DNA from: Roseococcus sp. SYP-B2431
GTDB lineage: Bacteria > Pseudomonadota > Alphaproteobacteria > Acetobacterales > Acetobacteraceae
Direction: 5' to 3'
NCBI RefSeq assembly: GCF_004336745.1
Contig: NZ_SJXD01000011.1
Location: forward strand, 248,001 to 312,000
DNA: 64,000 nucleotides
The translations under genes were made by a program, and so were the position numbers. Every line of letters starts with the position of its first letter. The first letter of the stretch is position 1. The notes below the pieces were generated by a model. That model did not search any database, was not told the origin of the DNA, and saw only the letters and a program-made list of their open reading frames with translations. Positions 1-10,864 of the stretch are shown here, piece after piece.

Positions 1-3000
1 GCTTGAGCCCCAGCACATGGTCGATCCGGAGCGCGGCCGCATGGCGCATATTGGCGCGGACCAGCGCCGCGAAGGCGGCGTGGCCGGTGGCCTCCGAGGC
101 GACGGGGTCGAGGGGGGGCACGCCCCAGACCTGGCCGAGCGGACCCAGCGGGTCCGGCGGCGCGCCGACCGAGAGGCCGGGGAGGAAGTCCATGTCCCCG
201 GACCAGAGCTCGGCGCCGTCCGGCGCGGTCCCCACGGCGAGGTCGCGATAGAGGCCGGCGCCCGCCTCGGCCGCCCCGGCCATCTGGCGGTCGGCGAGGA
301 ATTGCAGCCAGGCGTGGAAGCCGACCGCATCCGCCTCCTGCGCGCAAAAGGATTCCACGCCCGCGTCCCGGCCATGACGGAGGCCGGCCGGCCAGCGGCG
401 TGCATCGCTGTGGCCCGCAAGCTCGGCCAGGGCGTTGAAGGCCGCGAAGCGCTCCAGCGCCGCGCCGCCCGCGGCGCGGAAGGCGCGAAAATCCGGGTCG
501 TCGTGGTCGCAGCGCGTCCAGGCGGCGTGCAGCGCACGGCGCTTGGCCTGCCAGACGGCGGGATAGTCCACCGAATCCAGCCTGCGGAGGCCGGAAAAAT
601 CCCCGGCGCCGCCGAGACGCGACACGTCGATCAGCATCGGCTCCAGGAAGCGGCGGTCCGAGGGCTGGTAGGGGCTGGCGCGCTCGCGCTCCGTGGGATG
701 GAGCGCGTGCGGCGGGCTGATGCCGAGCCAGAGCGCCTTCTCGGCCCCCGCCCGGCGGGCGAGCCCGGCGATGGCGGTGAAGTCGCCCATGCCCTGGTCG
801 GCCGCGTGCCGCAGCGAATAGCTTTGCGCGGTCACGCCGAGATGGCGCCGGCCGGCTTCCATGGAGCGCGGCAGGAAACAGGAGGGCGGCGCCGCGGTGA
901 TCCGGCAGAGCGTGTCGCGGAAGCGCAGCTCGTGGCGGCCGAGGGGAAGGGCCGGGAGGGTGGTGCGGCCGTCCTCGGACTCCAGGGCCAGGTCGCGCCT
1001 GCTGCCGTCCTCGAGCGTCAGATGCAGGTCCAGCCTTGCCGGAAGGCCCTCGCCCAGGGCCAGGACCGTCGGCCTCCCGGCGCGCGCGGCGAGATGCAGG
1101 GGCAGCGGCGGCCGATGCCGGCGGCGCGCGAGGCTGTCGCGTGCCTGGGCCGCGGTCGCGGCGGGCAGGCCGAGCGCGCCGAGGATGTGGCGCAGCGTGG
1201 CCTCGGGCACCTGGTGCTCGCGGCCCTCCAGGTCGGGCCAGACGGGCGAGAGGCCGGCCTCTCGTGCCAGCCGCGCCAGCAGGTCGGGATCGGCGGCCTC
1301 CGGGCCGCGCCCCGCCGAGGGCCGCTCGGCCAGCAGCATCACGGAGCGCGGCGCCAGCTCTCCGACCGTGTCGGCCTGGGGCCGGGCGCTGTCGGCGAGC
1401 AGGCGCCAGGAGAAGTCCCACCGCGCCGGGGGAAGCCGCAACGCCAGCGCCTCGTCGCCGCCATTGCAGGCCAGCAGGACGCGGTCGCCCTCGGCATGGA
1501 GCAGCGCGACGAGGCAGCGGGCCTCCTCCCATTCGGCGGGCTCGATGGGCCGGCCGTCGGCGTGCAGCCAGGCGACATCGGGCAGGCCGGTGCCGTCGAC
1601 GGGACCGCCGGTCAGCGTCGCGGTCGCATGCAGCGCGGGGTGCGCCCGCCGCGCGGCGATCAGCCGTGCGGTGAAGTCCACCAGCCCCTGGTCCATGCCC
1701 GCCCAGTCGAACCAGGAGGTCGCATTGTCCTGCGCATAGGCGTTGTTGTTGCCGTCCTGGCTGCGGCCCGCCTCGTCGCCCATGGAGATCATCGGCAGCC
1801 CGCGCGCGCTCAGCAGCGTCGCCAGCAGCGCCCGGACGTCGCCGGCGCGGCGGGCCTGGATGGCGGGATCGTCGGTGGGGCCTTCGGCGCCGTGGTTCCA
1901 GGAGTTGTTGTCGCCGGCCCCGTCGCGGTTCTCCTCGCCATTCGCGCGATTGTGCCGGTGCTCGTGGCTGACGAGGTCGCGCAGCGTGAACCCGTCATGC
2001 GCCGTGACGTAGTTCAGGCTGTCGGCCACGCGCCCGGCGAAGATGTCGCCCGAGCCCGCGAGCCGCGTCGCCAGCGGGCCCAGCCTTCCGCTCTCCCAGC
2101 CGCGCCAGAAACGGCGGATGTCGTCGCGGAACTTGTCGTTCCATTCCGGCCAGCCATGCGGGAAATTGCCGAGCTGGTATCCGTCCGGCCCCAGGTCCCA
2201 GGGCTCCGCGATGATGCGCCGGGCGCGCAGGATGGGATCCTGCCGCATGGCGGCGAGCAGCGGCGCATGCGGGTCGAAGCCCTGCGCCCGCCGCCCGAGG
2301 GTGGTGGCGAGATCCAGGCGGAAGCCGTCCACGCCGGCCTGCCCGGCCCAGTGGCGCATGGCGTCCATGGCGAGCCGCAGCGGCCAGGGCTGGTCGAGCG
2401 CCATGGTGTTGCCGCAGCCCGTGTCGTCGACATAGCCGCCGGGGCGCAGCCGGTACCAAGCCCCGTTGCCGAAGCCGCGCAGGGAGAGCGTCGGCCCGAG
2501 CGCATCGCCCTCGCCGCTGTGGTTCAGCACGATGTCGAGGATCACGCCGATGCCGGCGGCGCGCAGCGCGCCCACGGCCGCGCGGACCTCAGCCATGCCG
2601 CCCGGGGCCAGGCGGGGGTCGGGCGCGAGCCAGCAGACCGTGTTGTAGCCCCAGTAATTGGTCAGCCCGAGCGGGCCGAGATGCCGCTCGTCCACCCAGG
2701 CGGCGGTGGGCAGCAGCTCGACCAGGGTGACGCCGAGACGGGTGAGATGCGCGATGGCGGCCGGATGGGCGAGGCCGGCGAAGGTGCCGCGGATCGCCTC
2801 GGGGATGTCGGGATGCTGCCGCGTGAAGCCCCGGACGTGCAGCTCGTAGACCACCTCCGGGCGGGCGGGCAGGGGATGCCAGTCCTGGGGTGGCAGCGGC
2901 GCCTGGACGATGGCGCGCGCGAGATGCGGCCCGCTGTCGGCCGGGTCGGGTTCCTCTCCGGTGTCGAAGGCGGTGGGATGGAGGTGCAGCCTGCCTTCGA

Positions 3001-3289
3001 GGGCGCGCGCCCAGGGGTCGAGCAGGAGCTTCCGGGGGTTGAAGCGCCGGTCCCAGGGGCCCTCGGCCCGCAGGCCGTAGGCGGTGCCGGGGGCGATGCC
3101 GGGGATATGGCCGTGGAAGACGTCGCCGCGGCGGTTCGGCAGGGCGTGCCGCGCGATCTCCGTTCCGTCCTCGAAGACGCAGAAGAGGAGTCGCGTCGCC
3201 CCTGGCGCCGGGATGGCGATGTCGACTCCGTCCCCGGCTGGAGTCACTCCGAGTGACGAGGCGAGCGCCAGGGGGGGCAGGCCCCTCAC
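1..3289 (-). CDS. glgX-malQ: GlgX-MalQ fusion: glycogen debranching enzyme joined to 4-alpha-glucanotransferase (3' end beyond window)
   Basis: The frame is open from a GTG at 3289 to base 1, at least 1096 residues. Residues 1 to about 655 are a GH13 debranching enzyme of the GlgX type, which cuts alpha-1,6 branches of glycogen trimmed by GlgP. Visible motifs are GFRLDLA (nucleophile Asp), IIAEPWDLG (acid/base Glu), NYVTAHDGFT and ENRDGAGDNNSWN. From about residue 656 the same frame continues into a GH77 amylomaltase: DQGMGDF, SPYQPSDRRF, GQVWGVP, and the nucleophile motif LRIDH almost at the window edge. MalQ would recycle the maltodextrins that GlgX releases. The GTG lies one base after the glgA stop, so it is the last visible gene of the glycogen operon. 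The MalQ C-terminus is not visible. I checked the phase for in-frame stops across the junction and found none. Confidence 0.9.
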   Translation of the reverse strand, partial: MRGLPPLALASSLGVTPAGDGVDIAIPAPGATRLLFCVFEDGTEIARHALPNRRGDVFHGHIPGIAPGTAYGLRAEGPWDRRFNPRKLLLDPWARALEGRLHLHPTAFDTGEEPDPADSGPHLARAIVQAPLPPQDWHPLPARPEVVYELHVRGFTRQHPDIPEAIRGTFAGLAHPAAIAHLTRLGVTLVELLPTAAWVDERHLGPLGLTNYWGYNTVCWLAPDPRLAPGGMAEVRAAVGALRAAGIGVILDIVLNHSGEGDALGPTLSLRGFGNGAWYRLRPGGYVDDTGCGNTMALDQPWPLRLAMDAMRHWAGQAGVDGFRLDLATTLGRRAQGFDPHAPLLAAMRQDPILRARRIIAEPWDLGPDGYQLGNFPHGWPEWNDKFRDDIRRFWRGWESGRLGPLATRLAGSGDIFAGRVADSLNYVTAHDGFTLRDLVSHEHRHNRANGEENRDGAGDNNSWNHGAEGPTDDPAIQARRAGDVRALLATLLSARGLPMISMGDEAGRSQDGNNNAYAQDNATSWFDWAGMDQGLVDFTARLIAARRAHPALHATATLTGGPVDGTGLPDVAWLHADGRPIEPAEWEEARCLVALLHAEGDRVLLACNGGDEALALRLPPARWDFSWRLLADSARPQADTVGELAPRSVMLLAERPSAGRGPEAADPDLLARLAREAGLSPVWPDLEGREHQVPEATLRHILGALGLPAATAAQARDSLARRRHRPPLPLHLAARAGRPTVLALGEGLPARLDLHLTLEDGSRRDLALESEDGRTTLPALPLGRHELRFRDTLCRITAAPPSCFLPRSMEAGRRHLGVTAQSYSLRHAADQGMGDFTAIAGLARRAGAEKALWLGISPPHALHPTERERASPYQPSDRRFLEPMLIDVSRLGGAGDFSGLRRLDSVDYPAVWQAKRRALHAAWTRCDHDDPDFRAFRAAGGAALERFAAFNALAELAGHSDARRWPAGLRHGRDAGVESFCAQEADAVGFHAWLQFLADRQMAGAAEAGAGLYRDLAVGTAPDGAELWSGDMDFLPGLSVGAPPDPLGPLGQVWGVPPLDPVASEATGHAAFAALVRANMRHAAALRIDHVLGLK

Positions 3290-3290
3290 G

Positions 3291-4793
3291 CTAGCCACGG
3301 GCCGCGACCATGGTCCGGAACGCCGCCGCGTATTTCGCCGCCGACCGCCTCCACGACACGTCCTGCGCCATGGCGTTCGCCTGCACCCGCCGCATCAGCG
3401 CCGGCTCGCGATACAGCGCGACGGCCCGTTCGATGGCCGCGGCCAGCATCTCCGGCCCGACCGGCGCGAAGTTGAATCCCGTGCCCACGCCCGAGGCCAG
3501 GGCCATTTCGTTCGCGTCCACCACCGTGTCCGCCAGCCCGCCGACATGGGCGACGACCGGCGGCGCGCCATAGCGCAGCGCGCAGAGCTGGCCGAGGCCG
3601 CAGGGCTCGAAGCGCGAGGGCATCAGGATGAAGTCGGCGCCGCCGTAGAAGAGGCGCGCGAGGCCTTCGTCGAAGCCGATGAAGCTGCCGATGCGGCCGG
3701 TCTGCGCGCCGGTGGCGCCGTGGACCCGCTCCTCCAGCGCCGGCTCGCCGCTGCCGAGGATGGCGAGTTGCCCGCCATGGTCCAGGAGGGCGGGCAGCGC
3801 CTCCAGGATCAGGTCCACGCCCTTCTGCCAGGCGAGGCGGCCGATGAAGGCGAAGAGCGGCGCGTCCGGCGCGGAGGCCAGGCCCATGCGGGCCTGGAGC
3901 TCCGCCTTGTTGGCGGCCCGCGCGGCGACGGTCTCCGCCGTGAAGCGCATGGGCAGATGGGCGTCGGCGGCCGGATCCCATTCCACCGTATCCAGCCCGT
4001 TGAGGATGCCGCCGACCGTCGCGCCGCGGCCGCGCAGCAGCCCGTCGAGGCCCATCCCCCATTGCGGCGTGCGGATCTCGGCCGCGTAGCCGGGCGAGAC
4101 GGTGGAGACGCGGTCGGCATACCAGATGCCGGATTTGAGGTAGCCGACCATGCCGAAATATTCGAGGCCGTCGGTCGCGAAGGCCTCGGGAGGCAGGCCC
4201 AGCAGGCCGAAGATGCTCGCGGGGAACTGCCCCTGAAAGGCCAGGTTGTGGATGGTGAAGAGCGTGGGGACCTTCGAGCCCGCATGGCGAAGATAGGCCG
4301 GCGCCAGCCCGGCCTGCCAGTCATGCGCATGGACCGCGTCGAAGCCGGCCATGCCGCCGGCGCCCTGCGCCGCCCGCGCGGCCGCGCGGCCGAGCGCTGC
4401 GAAGCGCAGGGCGTTGTCGGGCCAGTCGCCGCCGGCCGGCGCCAGGTAGGGCGAGCCGGAACGGGCGAAGAAATGCGGCGCATCGAGCACGAGCAGGTCG
4501 CGCCCCTCGGCCTCGGCCCGCACCAGCCGCGCCGGCGCGCCGAAGAGATCGGCGACGGGCTCGCTCGCCCGCACGGGGCCGAGCGCGCCCATCACGGCCG
4601 GATAGCCGGGCAGCATCGTGGTGACCGCGACGCCCTCCGCCGCCAGCGCGCCGGGCAGGGCGCCCACCACATCGGCGAGGCCGCCGGTCTTGACGAAGGG
4701 GAAGCCCTCCGAGGCGACGGCCAGAACGCGCAGTGGCGCGGCCGGCTGGGCGGGGGCCGGTCTGAGTCGCGCTCCCTGCGTCGCGGCGCTCAT
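3291..4793 (-). CDS. glgA: Glycogen synthase GlgA (ADP-glucose, GT5)
   Basis: This 500-residue protein transfers glucose from ADP-glucose to the growing alpha-1,4-glucan. The N-terminus has the GT5 ADP-glucose-binding motif [11 protein letters not shown] at about residue 34, and the second Rossmann domain has [12 protein letters not shown] with the expected acidic residue. The length is close to the usual 480-500. The ATG at 4793 is preferred over upstream in-frame codons because it overlaps the glgC stop as ATGA and puts the motif at the normal distance from the N-terminus. It lies between glgC and the glgX-malQ fusion in a tightly packed operon. Confidence 0.96.
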   Translation of the reverse strand: MSAATQGARLRPAPAQPAAPLRVLAVASEGFPFVKTGGLADVVGALPGALAAEGVAVTTMLPGYPAVMGALGPVRASEPVADLFGAPARLVRAEAEGRDLLVLDAPHFFARSGSPYLAPAGGDWPDNALRFAALGRAAARAAQGAGGMAGFDAVHAHDWQAGLAPAYLRHAGSKVPTLFTIHNLAFQGQFPASIFGLLGLPPEAFATDGLEYFGMVGYLKSGIWYADRVSTVSPGYAAEIRTPQWGMGLDGLLRGRGATVGGILNGLDTVEWDPAADAHLPMRFTAETVAARAANKAELQARMGLASAPDAPLFAFIGRLAWQKGVDLILEALPALLDHGGQLAILGSGEPALEERVHGATGAQTGRIGSFIGFDEGLARLFYGGADFILMPSRFEPCGLGQLCALRYGAPPVVAHVGGLADTVVDANEMALASGVGTGFNFAPVGPEMLAAAIERAVALYREPALMRRVQANAMAQDVSWRRSAAKYAAAFRTMVAARG

Positions 4794-6055
4794 GCCAGGC
4801 GGTCGAGCATCGCCTGGGTGATGAGGCAGACGCCCTTCTCGGAGACGCGGAAGCGTTGGCGGTCGAGTTCCGGATCCTCGCCGACGACCATGCCCTCGGG
4901 AATGCGCACGCCGCGGTCCACCACCACCTTGGTCAGCCGCGCATTGCGGCCGACATCGACCTCGGGCAGCAGCACCGCGCAATCCACCTTCGAATAGGAA
5001 TGCAGGTGAACGCCCGTGAAGAGCAGCGAGCGATGCGCCGCGGCGCCGGACACGATGCAGCCGCCGGAGACCAGCGAGGAGATGGCCTCGCCGCGCCGTC
5101 CGATCTCGTCATGGACGAACTTCGCAGGCGGCACGACCTCGCCATAGGTCCAGATCGGCCAGGCCTTGTCGAAGAGATCGAGCGGCGGGATGATGTCGGT
5201 GAGGTCGATATTCGCCTCCCAATAGGCATCGACCGTGCCGACATCCCGCCAATAGGGCGCGGCTTCCATGCTGGAGCGCACGCAGCTCCGCTCGAAGCGA
5301 TGCGCGGCCACGCGGCCGTTCTTCACCAGCCAGGGGATCATGTCCTTGCCGAAGTCGCGGCTGGAATTCGGATCCGCCGCGTCGCGCTTCAGCTGCTCGA
5401 TGAGGAACTTCGTCTCGAAGACGTAGATGCCCATGGAGGCCAGCGCGAGGTCCGGGCGGCCCGGGATGCCGGGCGGGTCCGCGGGCTTCTCGACGAAATC
5501 GACCACCCAGCTGCCCGTATCGACATGGACGACGCCGAAGCCGGTGGCCTCCATGCGCGGCACGGCCATGCAGGAGACGGTGCAGTCGGCGCCCTGCTCC
5601 ACATGCTGCTGGAGCATGCGCTCGTAGTCCATCTTGTAGATGTGGTCGCCGGCCAGGATGACCATGTGCTGCGGCGCCAGGTCTTCGATGATGTCGATGT
5701 TCTGAAAGACCGCATCGGCCGTGCCGAGATACCAGGACTGCTCCGAGACGCGCTGGCTGGCGGGCAGGATGTCGAAGCTCTCGTTGCGCTCGTGCCGGAG
5801 GAAATTCCAGCCGCGCTGAAGGTGGCGGATGAGGCTGTGCGCCTTGTACTGCGTCGCCACCGCCACGCGGCGGATGCCCGAATTGATGGCGTTGGACAGC
5901 GCGAAGTCCACGATCCGCGACTTGCCGCCGAAGAAGACCGCGGGCTTGGCCCGCCTGTCGGTCAACTCCATGAGGCGGGAGCCGCGCCCGCCGGCCAGCA
6001 CGAAGGCCATGGCGGTACGGGCGAGCGGCGCGGGCGCGAGTGCGCGTTCAGGCAT
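4790..6055 (-). CDS. glgC: Glucose-1-phosphate adenylyltransferase GlgC
   Basis: This 421-residue protein makes ADP-glucose from glucose-1-phosphate and ATP, the committed step of bacterial glycogen synthesis. The N-terminal nucleotidyltransferase domain shows [20 protein letters not shown] and FVEKP. The C-terminal third has the hexapeptide beta-helix character of the allosteric domain. The ATG at 6055 overlaps the end of glgB by 8 bp. An in-frame upstream start would add seven residues (MRPRRKP) and push further into glgB. Confidence 0.96.
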   Translation of the reverse strand: MPERALAPAPLARTAMAFVLAGGRGSRLMELTDRRAKPAVFFGGKSRIVDFALSNAINSGIRRVAVATQYKAHSLIRHLQRGWNFLRHERNESFDILPASQRVSEQSWYLGTADAVFQNIDIIEDLAPQHMVILAGDHIYKMDYERMLQQHVEQGADCTVSCMAVPRMEATGFGVVHVDTGSWVVDFVEKPADPPGIPGRPDLALASMGIYVFETKFLIEQLKRDAADPNSSRDFGKDMIPWLVKNGRVAAHRFERSCVRSSMEAAPYWRDVGTVDAYWEANIDLTDIIPPLDLFDKAWPIWTYGEVVPPAKFVHDEIGRRGEAISSLVSGGCIVSGAAAHRSLLFTGVHLHSYSKVDCAVLLPEVDVGRNARLTKVVVDRGVRIPEGMVVGEDPELDRQRFRVSEKGVCLITQAMLDRLA

Positions 6056-8288
6056 AGGTTTCCTCCGGGGACGCATTCTGCGCCTCCCAAGCTTCGGGCA
6101 CGAGATAGATCGCCGCGAGGGGCGGCAGAAGCACTTTCGCCGAGGCGGGCTGCCCGAGAGCGGGCTCCGCCACTGCGGTCACGCGGCCCAGATTTCCCAG
6201 GCCCGAGCCGCCGTATTCCTCGGCATCCGTATTCAGCACCTCTCGCCACATTCCGGCCCGGGGCAGGCCGATCACGGCGTCAACCCGCGGAATGGGCGTG
6301 AAGTTGCAGAGCACCGCGACCGGCGGCCCGCCCTCGCCGTCGAAGCGCAACCAGGTCAGGACGGAGTGCTGCGCGTCGTTCGCGTCGATCCAGGCGAAGC
6401 CCTCCGGCTCGGCGTCGCGGGCATGCAGCGCCGGCAGCTCGCGATGCAGCCGGTTCAGCTCGCGGATGAGGTCCTGCACGCCCCGGTGGCTGCCGTGCTC
6501 CAGCAGCCACCAGTCGAGCTCGCGCTCTTCCGACCATTCGCGCCGCTGGCCGAATTCCTGGCCCATGAAGAGCAGCTTCTTGCCCGGATGGCCCCACATG
6601 AAGCCGTAATAGACGCGGAGATTGGCGAAGCGCCGCCAGTCGTCGCCCTCGTCGCCCGGCATGCGGCCGAGGATGGAGCCCTTGCCGTGCACGACCTCGT
6701 CATGGCCGAGCGGCAGCACGAAGGCCTCGTTGAAGGCGTAGACGAGGCCGAAATTCATGAGCTGGTGATACCAGCGGCGGTGGACGGGATCCTTCTCCAC
6801 GTAGCGCAGGGTGTCGTTCATCCACCCCATGTTCCACTTGAAGCCGAAGCCGAGGCCGCCCTCCTCCACGGGGGCGGAGACGCCGGTCCAGTCGGAGGAT
6901 TCCTCGGCGATCACGAGCGCGCCGGGCGCCTGCCCGGCCAGCATCCGGTTCGTGCGGCACAGGAAGCCGATGGCGTCGCGGTTGTCGTTGCCGCCATCCT
7001 CGTTGGGCTCCCATTCGCCGGGGCCGCGCGAATAGTCGAGATGGATCATGGAGGAGACGGCGTCCACGCGCAGCCCGTCGGCGTGGAAGCGCTCCAGCCA
7101 GAAAAGCGCGTTGGAGGCCAGGAAGGCCTGCACCTCCTTGCGGCCGTAGTCGTAGATCGCGGTCTGCCAGTCCGGGTGGTAGCCGCGCCGCGGGTCGGGA
7201 TGCTCGTAGAGGGCGGTGCCGTCGAAGCGGGCGAGGCCGTGCGCATCCTCGGGGAAATGCGCCGGCACCCAGTCGAGGAGCACGCCGATGCCCGCCGCAT
7301 GCGCCGCGTCGATGAAGCGGGCCAGGCCGAGCGGGTGGCCCATCCGCGCCGTGACGGCGTGCAGCCCGATCGGCTGGTAGCCCCAGGAGCCGTCGAAGGG
7401 ATGCTCCATCACGGGCATGAACTCGATATGGGTGAAGCCGAGATCCTTCGCATAGGGGATGAGGTCGGCGGCCAGCTGGTCCCAGTGCCAGAAGCGGCCG
7501 TCGGGATGCCGCTTCCACGAGGGGGCGTGGACCTCGTAGATGCTCATCGGCGCGCGGCGGTGATCCTGCCCCACGCGGGCGTCCATCCACGCCTGGTCGG
7601 TCCAGGCGAAGCCGTCGAGCCGGGCCACGACGCTGGCATTGGCCGGCCGCAGCTCCGCCGCGAAGCCCACCGGGTCCGCCTTCAGGGGCATGAGCTCGCC
7701 TCGTGCGCCGAGGATCTCGTATTTGTAGGCCACGCCCTCGCCCAGGCCGGGGAGGAAGATCTCCCACAGCCCGGAATCCACGCGGCGGCGCATCGGGTGG
7801 AAGCGGCCGTCCCAGCGGTTGAACTCGCCGACCACCGAGACGCGCTTGGCATGGGGCGCCCAGACGGCGAAGCGCACGCCGCCCACGCCCTCATGCGTGA
7901 GGAGATGGGCCCCGAGCCGCTCGTGCAGGCGCCGGTGCGTGCCTTCGATCAGCAGGTGGTCGTCGAGCGGGCCGAGCGAGGGGCCGAAGGCATAGGGGTC
8001 CAGGATATCCATCTGCCCGCCGCCCTCGCGGACGCGCAGGCGGTAGGGCGCGGGCAGGGTCGCGCCCGCCCGGAAGCCCTCCAGGAAGGCCGTGGCGCCG
8101 CGCCGCTCCAGCCGCAGGCAGCGGCCGTCGTCGAAGATGGCCTCCACCGCGTCCACATTGGGCCGGAGGACGCGGATCGCCACGCCGCCCGCGGCCTCGT
8201 GTGGGCCGAGCACCGCGAAGGGATCGGCGTGCCGGGCCTCCAGCAGCGCGGCCACATCCGCATCGCTCGCGCGCCAGCCCGGCCCCAC
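6048..8288 (-). CDS. glgB: 1,4-alpha-glucan branching enzyme GlgB
   Basis: A 746-residue GH13 enzyme that introduces alpha-1,6 branches into glycogen. An N-terminal CBM48-like region ([20 protein letters not shown]) precedes the catalytic barrel with [17 protein letters not shown] (nucleophile), VIAEES (acid/base) and [11 protein letters not shown], then a C-terminal all-beta domain. The GTG at 8288 lies five bases after the glgP stop and gives the usual length of about 730. The open frame continues far upstream only as antisense of glgP. Confidence 0.95.
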   Translation of the reverse strand: MGPGWRASDADVAALLEARHADPFAVLGPHEAAGGVAIRVLRPNVDAVEAIFDDGRCLRLERRGATAFLEGFRAGATLPAPYRLRVREGGGQMDILDPYAFGPSLGPLDDHLLIEGTHRRLHERLGAHLLTHEGVGGVRFAVWAPHAKRVSVVGEFNRWDGRFHPMRRRVDSGLWEIFLPGLGEGVAYKYEILGARGELMPLKADPVGFAAELRPANASVVARLDGFAWTDQAWMDARVGQDHRRAPMSIYEVHAPSWKRHPDGRFWHWDQLAADLIPYAKDLGFTHIEFMPVMEHPFDGSWGYQPIGLHAVTARMGHPLGLARFIDAAHAAGIGVLLDWVPAHFPEDAHGLARFDGTALYEHPDPRRGYHPDWQTAIYDYGRKEVQAFLASNALFWLERFHADGLRVDAVSSMIHLDYSRGPGEWEPNEDGGNDNRDAIGFLCRTNRMLAGQAPGALVIAEESSDWTGVSAPVEEGGLGFGFKWNMGWMNDTLRYVEKDPVHRRWYHQLMNFGLVYAFNEAFVLPLGHDEVVHGKGSILGRMPGDEGDDWRRFANLRVYYGFMWGHPGKKLLFMGQEFGQRREWSEERELDWWLLEHGSHRGVQDLIRELNRLHRELPALHARDAEPEGFAWIDANDAQHSVLTWLRFDGEGGPPVAVLCNFTPIPRVDAVIGLPRAGMWREVLNTDAEEYGGSGLGNLGRVTAVAEPALGQPASAKVLLPPLAAIYLVPEAWEAQNASPEETYA

Positions 8289-8293
8289 GCGGG

Positions 8294-10792
8294 CTATCCC
8301 TGCACCGGGACGCGCCAGATCTCCTGCGCGTATTCCGCGATGGTGCGATCGGACGAGAACCAGCCCATATTGGCCGTGTTCAGGATGGCGGCCCGGCCCC
8401 AGTCGGCGGGCCGCGCCCAGCGCTGCGCGACCATGCGCTGCGTGTCGTAGTAGCTGTCGAAATCGGCCGTGACCAGGAAGTGGTCGTGGTCGCGCAGCAT
8501 CTGCACGAGGTCGCTGTAGCGGCCCGGATCGTCGGGCGAGAAGACGCCGGAGGAGATGGCTTCGAGCACCTGCTGCAGCCGCTCCGAGGCGTCGATGGAA
8601 TCCTGGCCCTTCCAGCCGTCGGCCCGGCGGTGCGCCACCTGTTCGGTGGTCAGGCCGAAGATGAAGATGTTCTCCGCGCCGACATGCTCGTGGATCTCCA
8701 CATTCGCGCCGTCCAGCGTTCCGATCGTGAGCGCGCCGTTGAGCGCCAGCTTCATGTTGCCGGTTCCCGAGGCCTCCATCCCCGCCGTCGAGATCTGCTC
8801 CGAGAGGTCGCAGGCGGGCACGATCATCTCGGCCAGCGAGACGTTGTAGTTGGGAAGGAAGGCCACCTTCAGCCGGTCGCGGATGGCCGGGTCGCGGTTG
8901 ACCGTGCGCGCGATGTCGTGCGCGAGCTTGATGATGAGCTTGGCGCGATGGTAGCTCGCCGCCGCCTTGCCGGCGAAGATCTTCACGCGCGGTACGTAGT
9001 CCCGGTGCGGCTGCGCGCGCATCTCGTTGTAGAGCGCGACCGTCTCCAGCAGGTTCAGCAGCTGCCGCTTGTACTCGTGGATGCGCTTGATCTGCACGTC
9101 GAAAAGCGCGGAGGGATCGACGCGGACGTTGATCTCGCGCCGGATCAGCGCGGCCAGCGCCTCCTTGTTCGCCCGCTTCACCGCGGCGAAGCGCTGCTGG
9201 AAGCCCGCATCGGCGGCGAGCGGCTTCAACGCGGCCAGCGCCGTCGGCCTGTCCAGGAATTCCGGGCCGATCGCGTCGGTCAGCAGCCCCGTCAGCCCCG
9301 GATTGCACTGCTGCAGCCAGCGCCGGAAGGTGATGCCGTTGGTCTTGTTGGTGATGCGCCCGGGGAACAGCATGTTGAAGTCCCGGAAGACGGTCTTCTT
9401 CAGCAGGTCCGAATGCAGGGCCGAGACGCCGTTCACCTTGTGCGAGCCCACGAAGGCGAGGTTGCCCATGCGCACGCGCCGCCCATGCCCCTCCTCGATG
9501 AGCGAGACCGAGGCCAGCAGCCCCATGTCGCCCGGATGCGCCGCCGCCACGACGTCGAGGTGGATGGCGTTGATCATGTAGATGATCTGCATGTGGCGCG
9601 GCAGCAGCCGCTCCATCAGCGGCACCGGCCAGGTCTCCAGCGCCTCCGGCAGGAGGGTGTGGTTGGTGTAGGAGACGGTGGCCTGGGTGGTTCGCCAGGC
9701 CTCGTTCCACTCCATGCCGTGGTCGTCGAGGAGGATGCGCATGAGCTCGGCCACCACGATGGCCGGATGCGTGTCGTTGAGCTGGATCGCCACGCGGTCG
9801 GGCAGCGTCTCGAGGCTGCCATAGACACGGATGTGGCGGCGGAGCAGATCCTGCAGCGCGGCGGAGGAGAAGAAGAACTCCTGCCGCAGCCGCAGCTCCA
9901 GGCCGGCGGGGCTGTCGTCCGAGGGGTAGAGCAGCCGCGAGATCGCCTCCGCGCGCACTCGGTCGGAGAGGGCGCCGATATGGTCGCCGCGGTTGAACGC
10001 CTCGATCTGCAATGGATCGGCCGCGCGGGCCGACCAGAGGCGCAGCGTGTTCACGTGCTTGCCGCGCCAGCCCACGATGGGCGTGTCATAGGCGACGGCG
10101 AGCACCGTCTCGCCCGGCTTCCAGACCTGCCGGGATTCGCCGTCCTCGCCCTCCACATCCTCGACCGTGCCGCCGAAGCCGATGCGGTGCGCGATCTCGG
10201 GCCGGGCGAATTCCCAGGGATTGCCGTATTCCAGCCAGTTCTCCGGATACTCCTCCTGCCAGCCCTGGCGGATGACCTGGCGGAACAGGCCGTGATCGTA
10301 GCGGATGCCATAGCCGAAGGCCGGGATCTGCAGGCTGGCGAGGCTCTCCATGAAGCAGGCGGCGAGACGCCCCAGGCCGCCATTGCCGAGCGCCGCGTCC
10401 GGCTCGCTGGCGAAGACCTTCTGGGGGTCCACCTCCAGCGAGGCCAGCGCCTCCTTCACCTGGGCCGTCAGCCCGAAGTTGGAGATGTTCTCCCGCAGCA
10501 GCCGGCCGATGAGGAATTCGAGCGAAAGGTAGTAGACCTGCTTCTGGCCCTGCTCGTAGGTGCCGCGCATGTCCTTCAGCCAGGGCTCCACCACCTGGTC
10601 GCGCACGGCGAGCGCCGTCGCGATGAACCAGTCGCGGTCGAGCGCGCCGGCGCGGCTCTTGCCGAGATCGTAGGTGAGCTTGCGCAGGATGGTGTCGCGC
10701 AGCGTCTCGCCACTGGGCGGGGGAGGCAGGGCCTCCCCGTGCTCGCGGGGGATCTGCCGAGCGGAACTGGCGGGCGTCTCGAATTCGTTCAC
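8294..10792 (-). CDS. glgP: Glycogen/maltodextrin phosphorylase GlgP
   Basis: An 832-residue GT35 phosphorylase that releases glucose-1-phosphate from alpha-1,4-glucan ends. Full-length similarity is visible: VYYLSLEFLIGR, GNGGLGRLAACFM, QLNDTHPAI, RITNKTNGIT, and the pyridoxal-phosphate lysine motif EASGTGNMK. The start is GTG at 10792 with a GAGG Shine-Dalgarno seven bases upstream. It is the first gene of the glycogen operon. Synthesis (glgB, glgC, glgA) and breakdown (glgP, glgX-malQ) genes are therefore co-directional and probably co-transcribed. Confidence 0.96.
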   Translation of the reverse strand: MNEFETPASSARQIPREHGEALPPPPSGETLRDTILRKLTYDLGKSRAGALDRDWFIATALAVRDQVVEPWLKDMRGTYEQGQKQVYYLSLEFLIGRLLRENISNFGLTAQVKEALASLEVDPQKVFASEPDAALGNGGLGRLAACFMESLASLQIPAFGYGIRYDHGLFRQVIRQGWQEEYPENWLEYGNPWEFARPEIAHRIGFGGTVEDVEGEDGESRQVWKPGETVLAVAYDTPIVGWRGKHVNTLRLWSARAADPLQIEAFNRGDHIGALSDRVRAEAISRLLYPSDDSPAGLELRLRQEFFFSSAALQDLLRRHIRVYGSLETLPDRVAIQLNDTHPAIVVAELMRILLDDHGMEWNEAWRTTQATVSYTNHTLLPEALETWPVPLMERLLPRHMQIIYMINAIHLDVVAAAHPGDMGLLASVSLIEEGHGRRVRMGNLAFVGSHKVNGVSALHSDLLKKTVFRDFNMLFPGRITNKTNGITFRRWLQQCNPGLTGLLTDAIGPEFLDRPTALAALKPLAADAGFQQRFAAVKRANKEALAALIRREINVRVDPSALFDVQIKRIHEYKRQLLNLLETVALYNEMRAQPHRDYVPRVKIFAGKAAASYHRAKLIIKLAHDIARTVNRDPAIRDRLKVAFLPNYNVSLAEMIVPACDLSEQISTAGMEASGTGNMKLALNGALTIGTLDGANVEIHEHVGAENIFIFGLTTEQVAHRRADGWKGQDSIDASERLQQVLEAISSGVFSPDDPGRYSDLVQMLRDHDHFLVTADFDSYYDTQRMVAQRWARPADWGRAAILNTANMGWFSSDRTIAEYAQEIWRVPVQG

Positions 10793-10864
10793 GGAAGTAC
10801 CTCGGCTCTCTTCCCGGGGAACCGGGCGAATGGGACATGGATCACGCGGGCGACCTGGAGCGTT

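Noticed and set aside
17-3256. A 1079-codon open frame on the plus strand
   Set aside because: It is the exact antisense of glgX-malQ in codon-aligned phase. High GC leaves the complement free of stops; its protein is Arg/Gly/Ala-rich with no motif.
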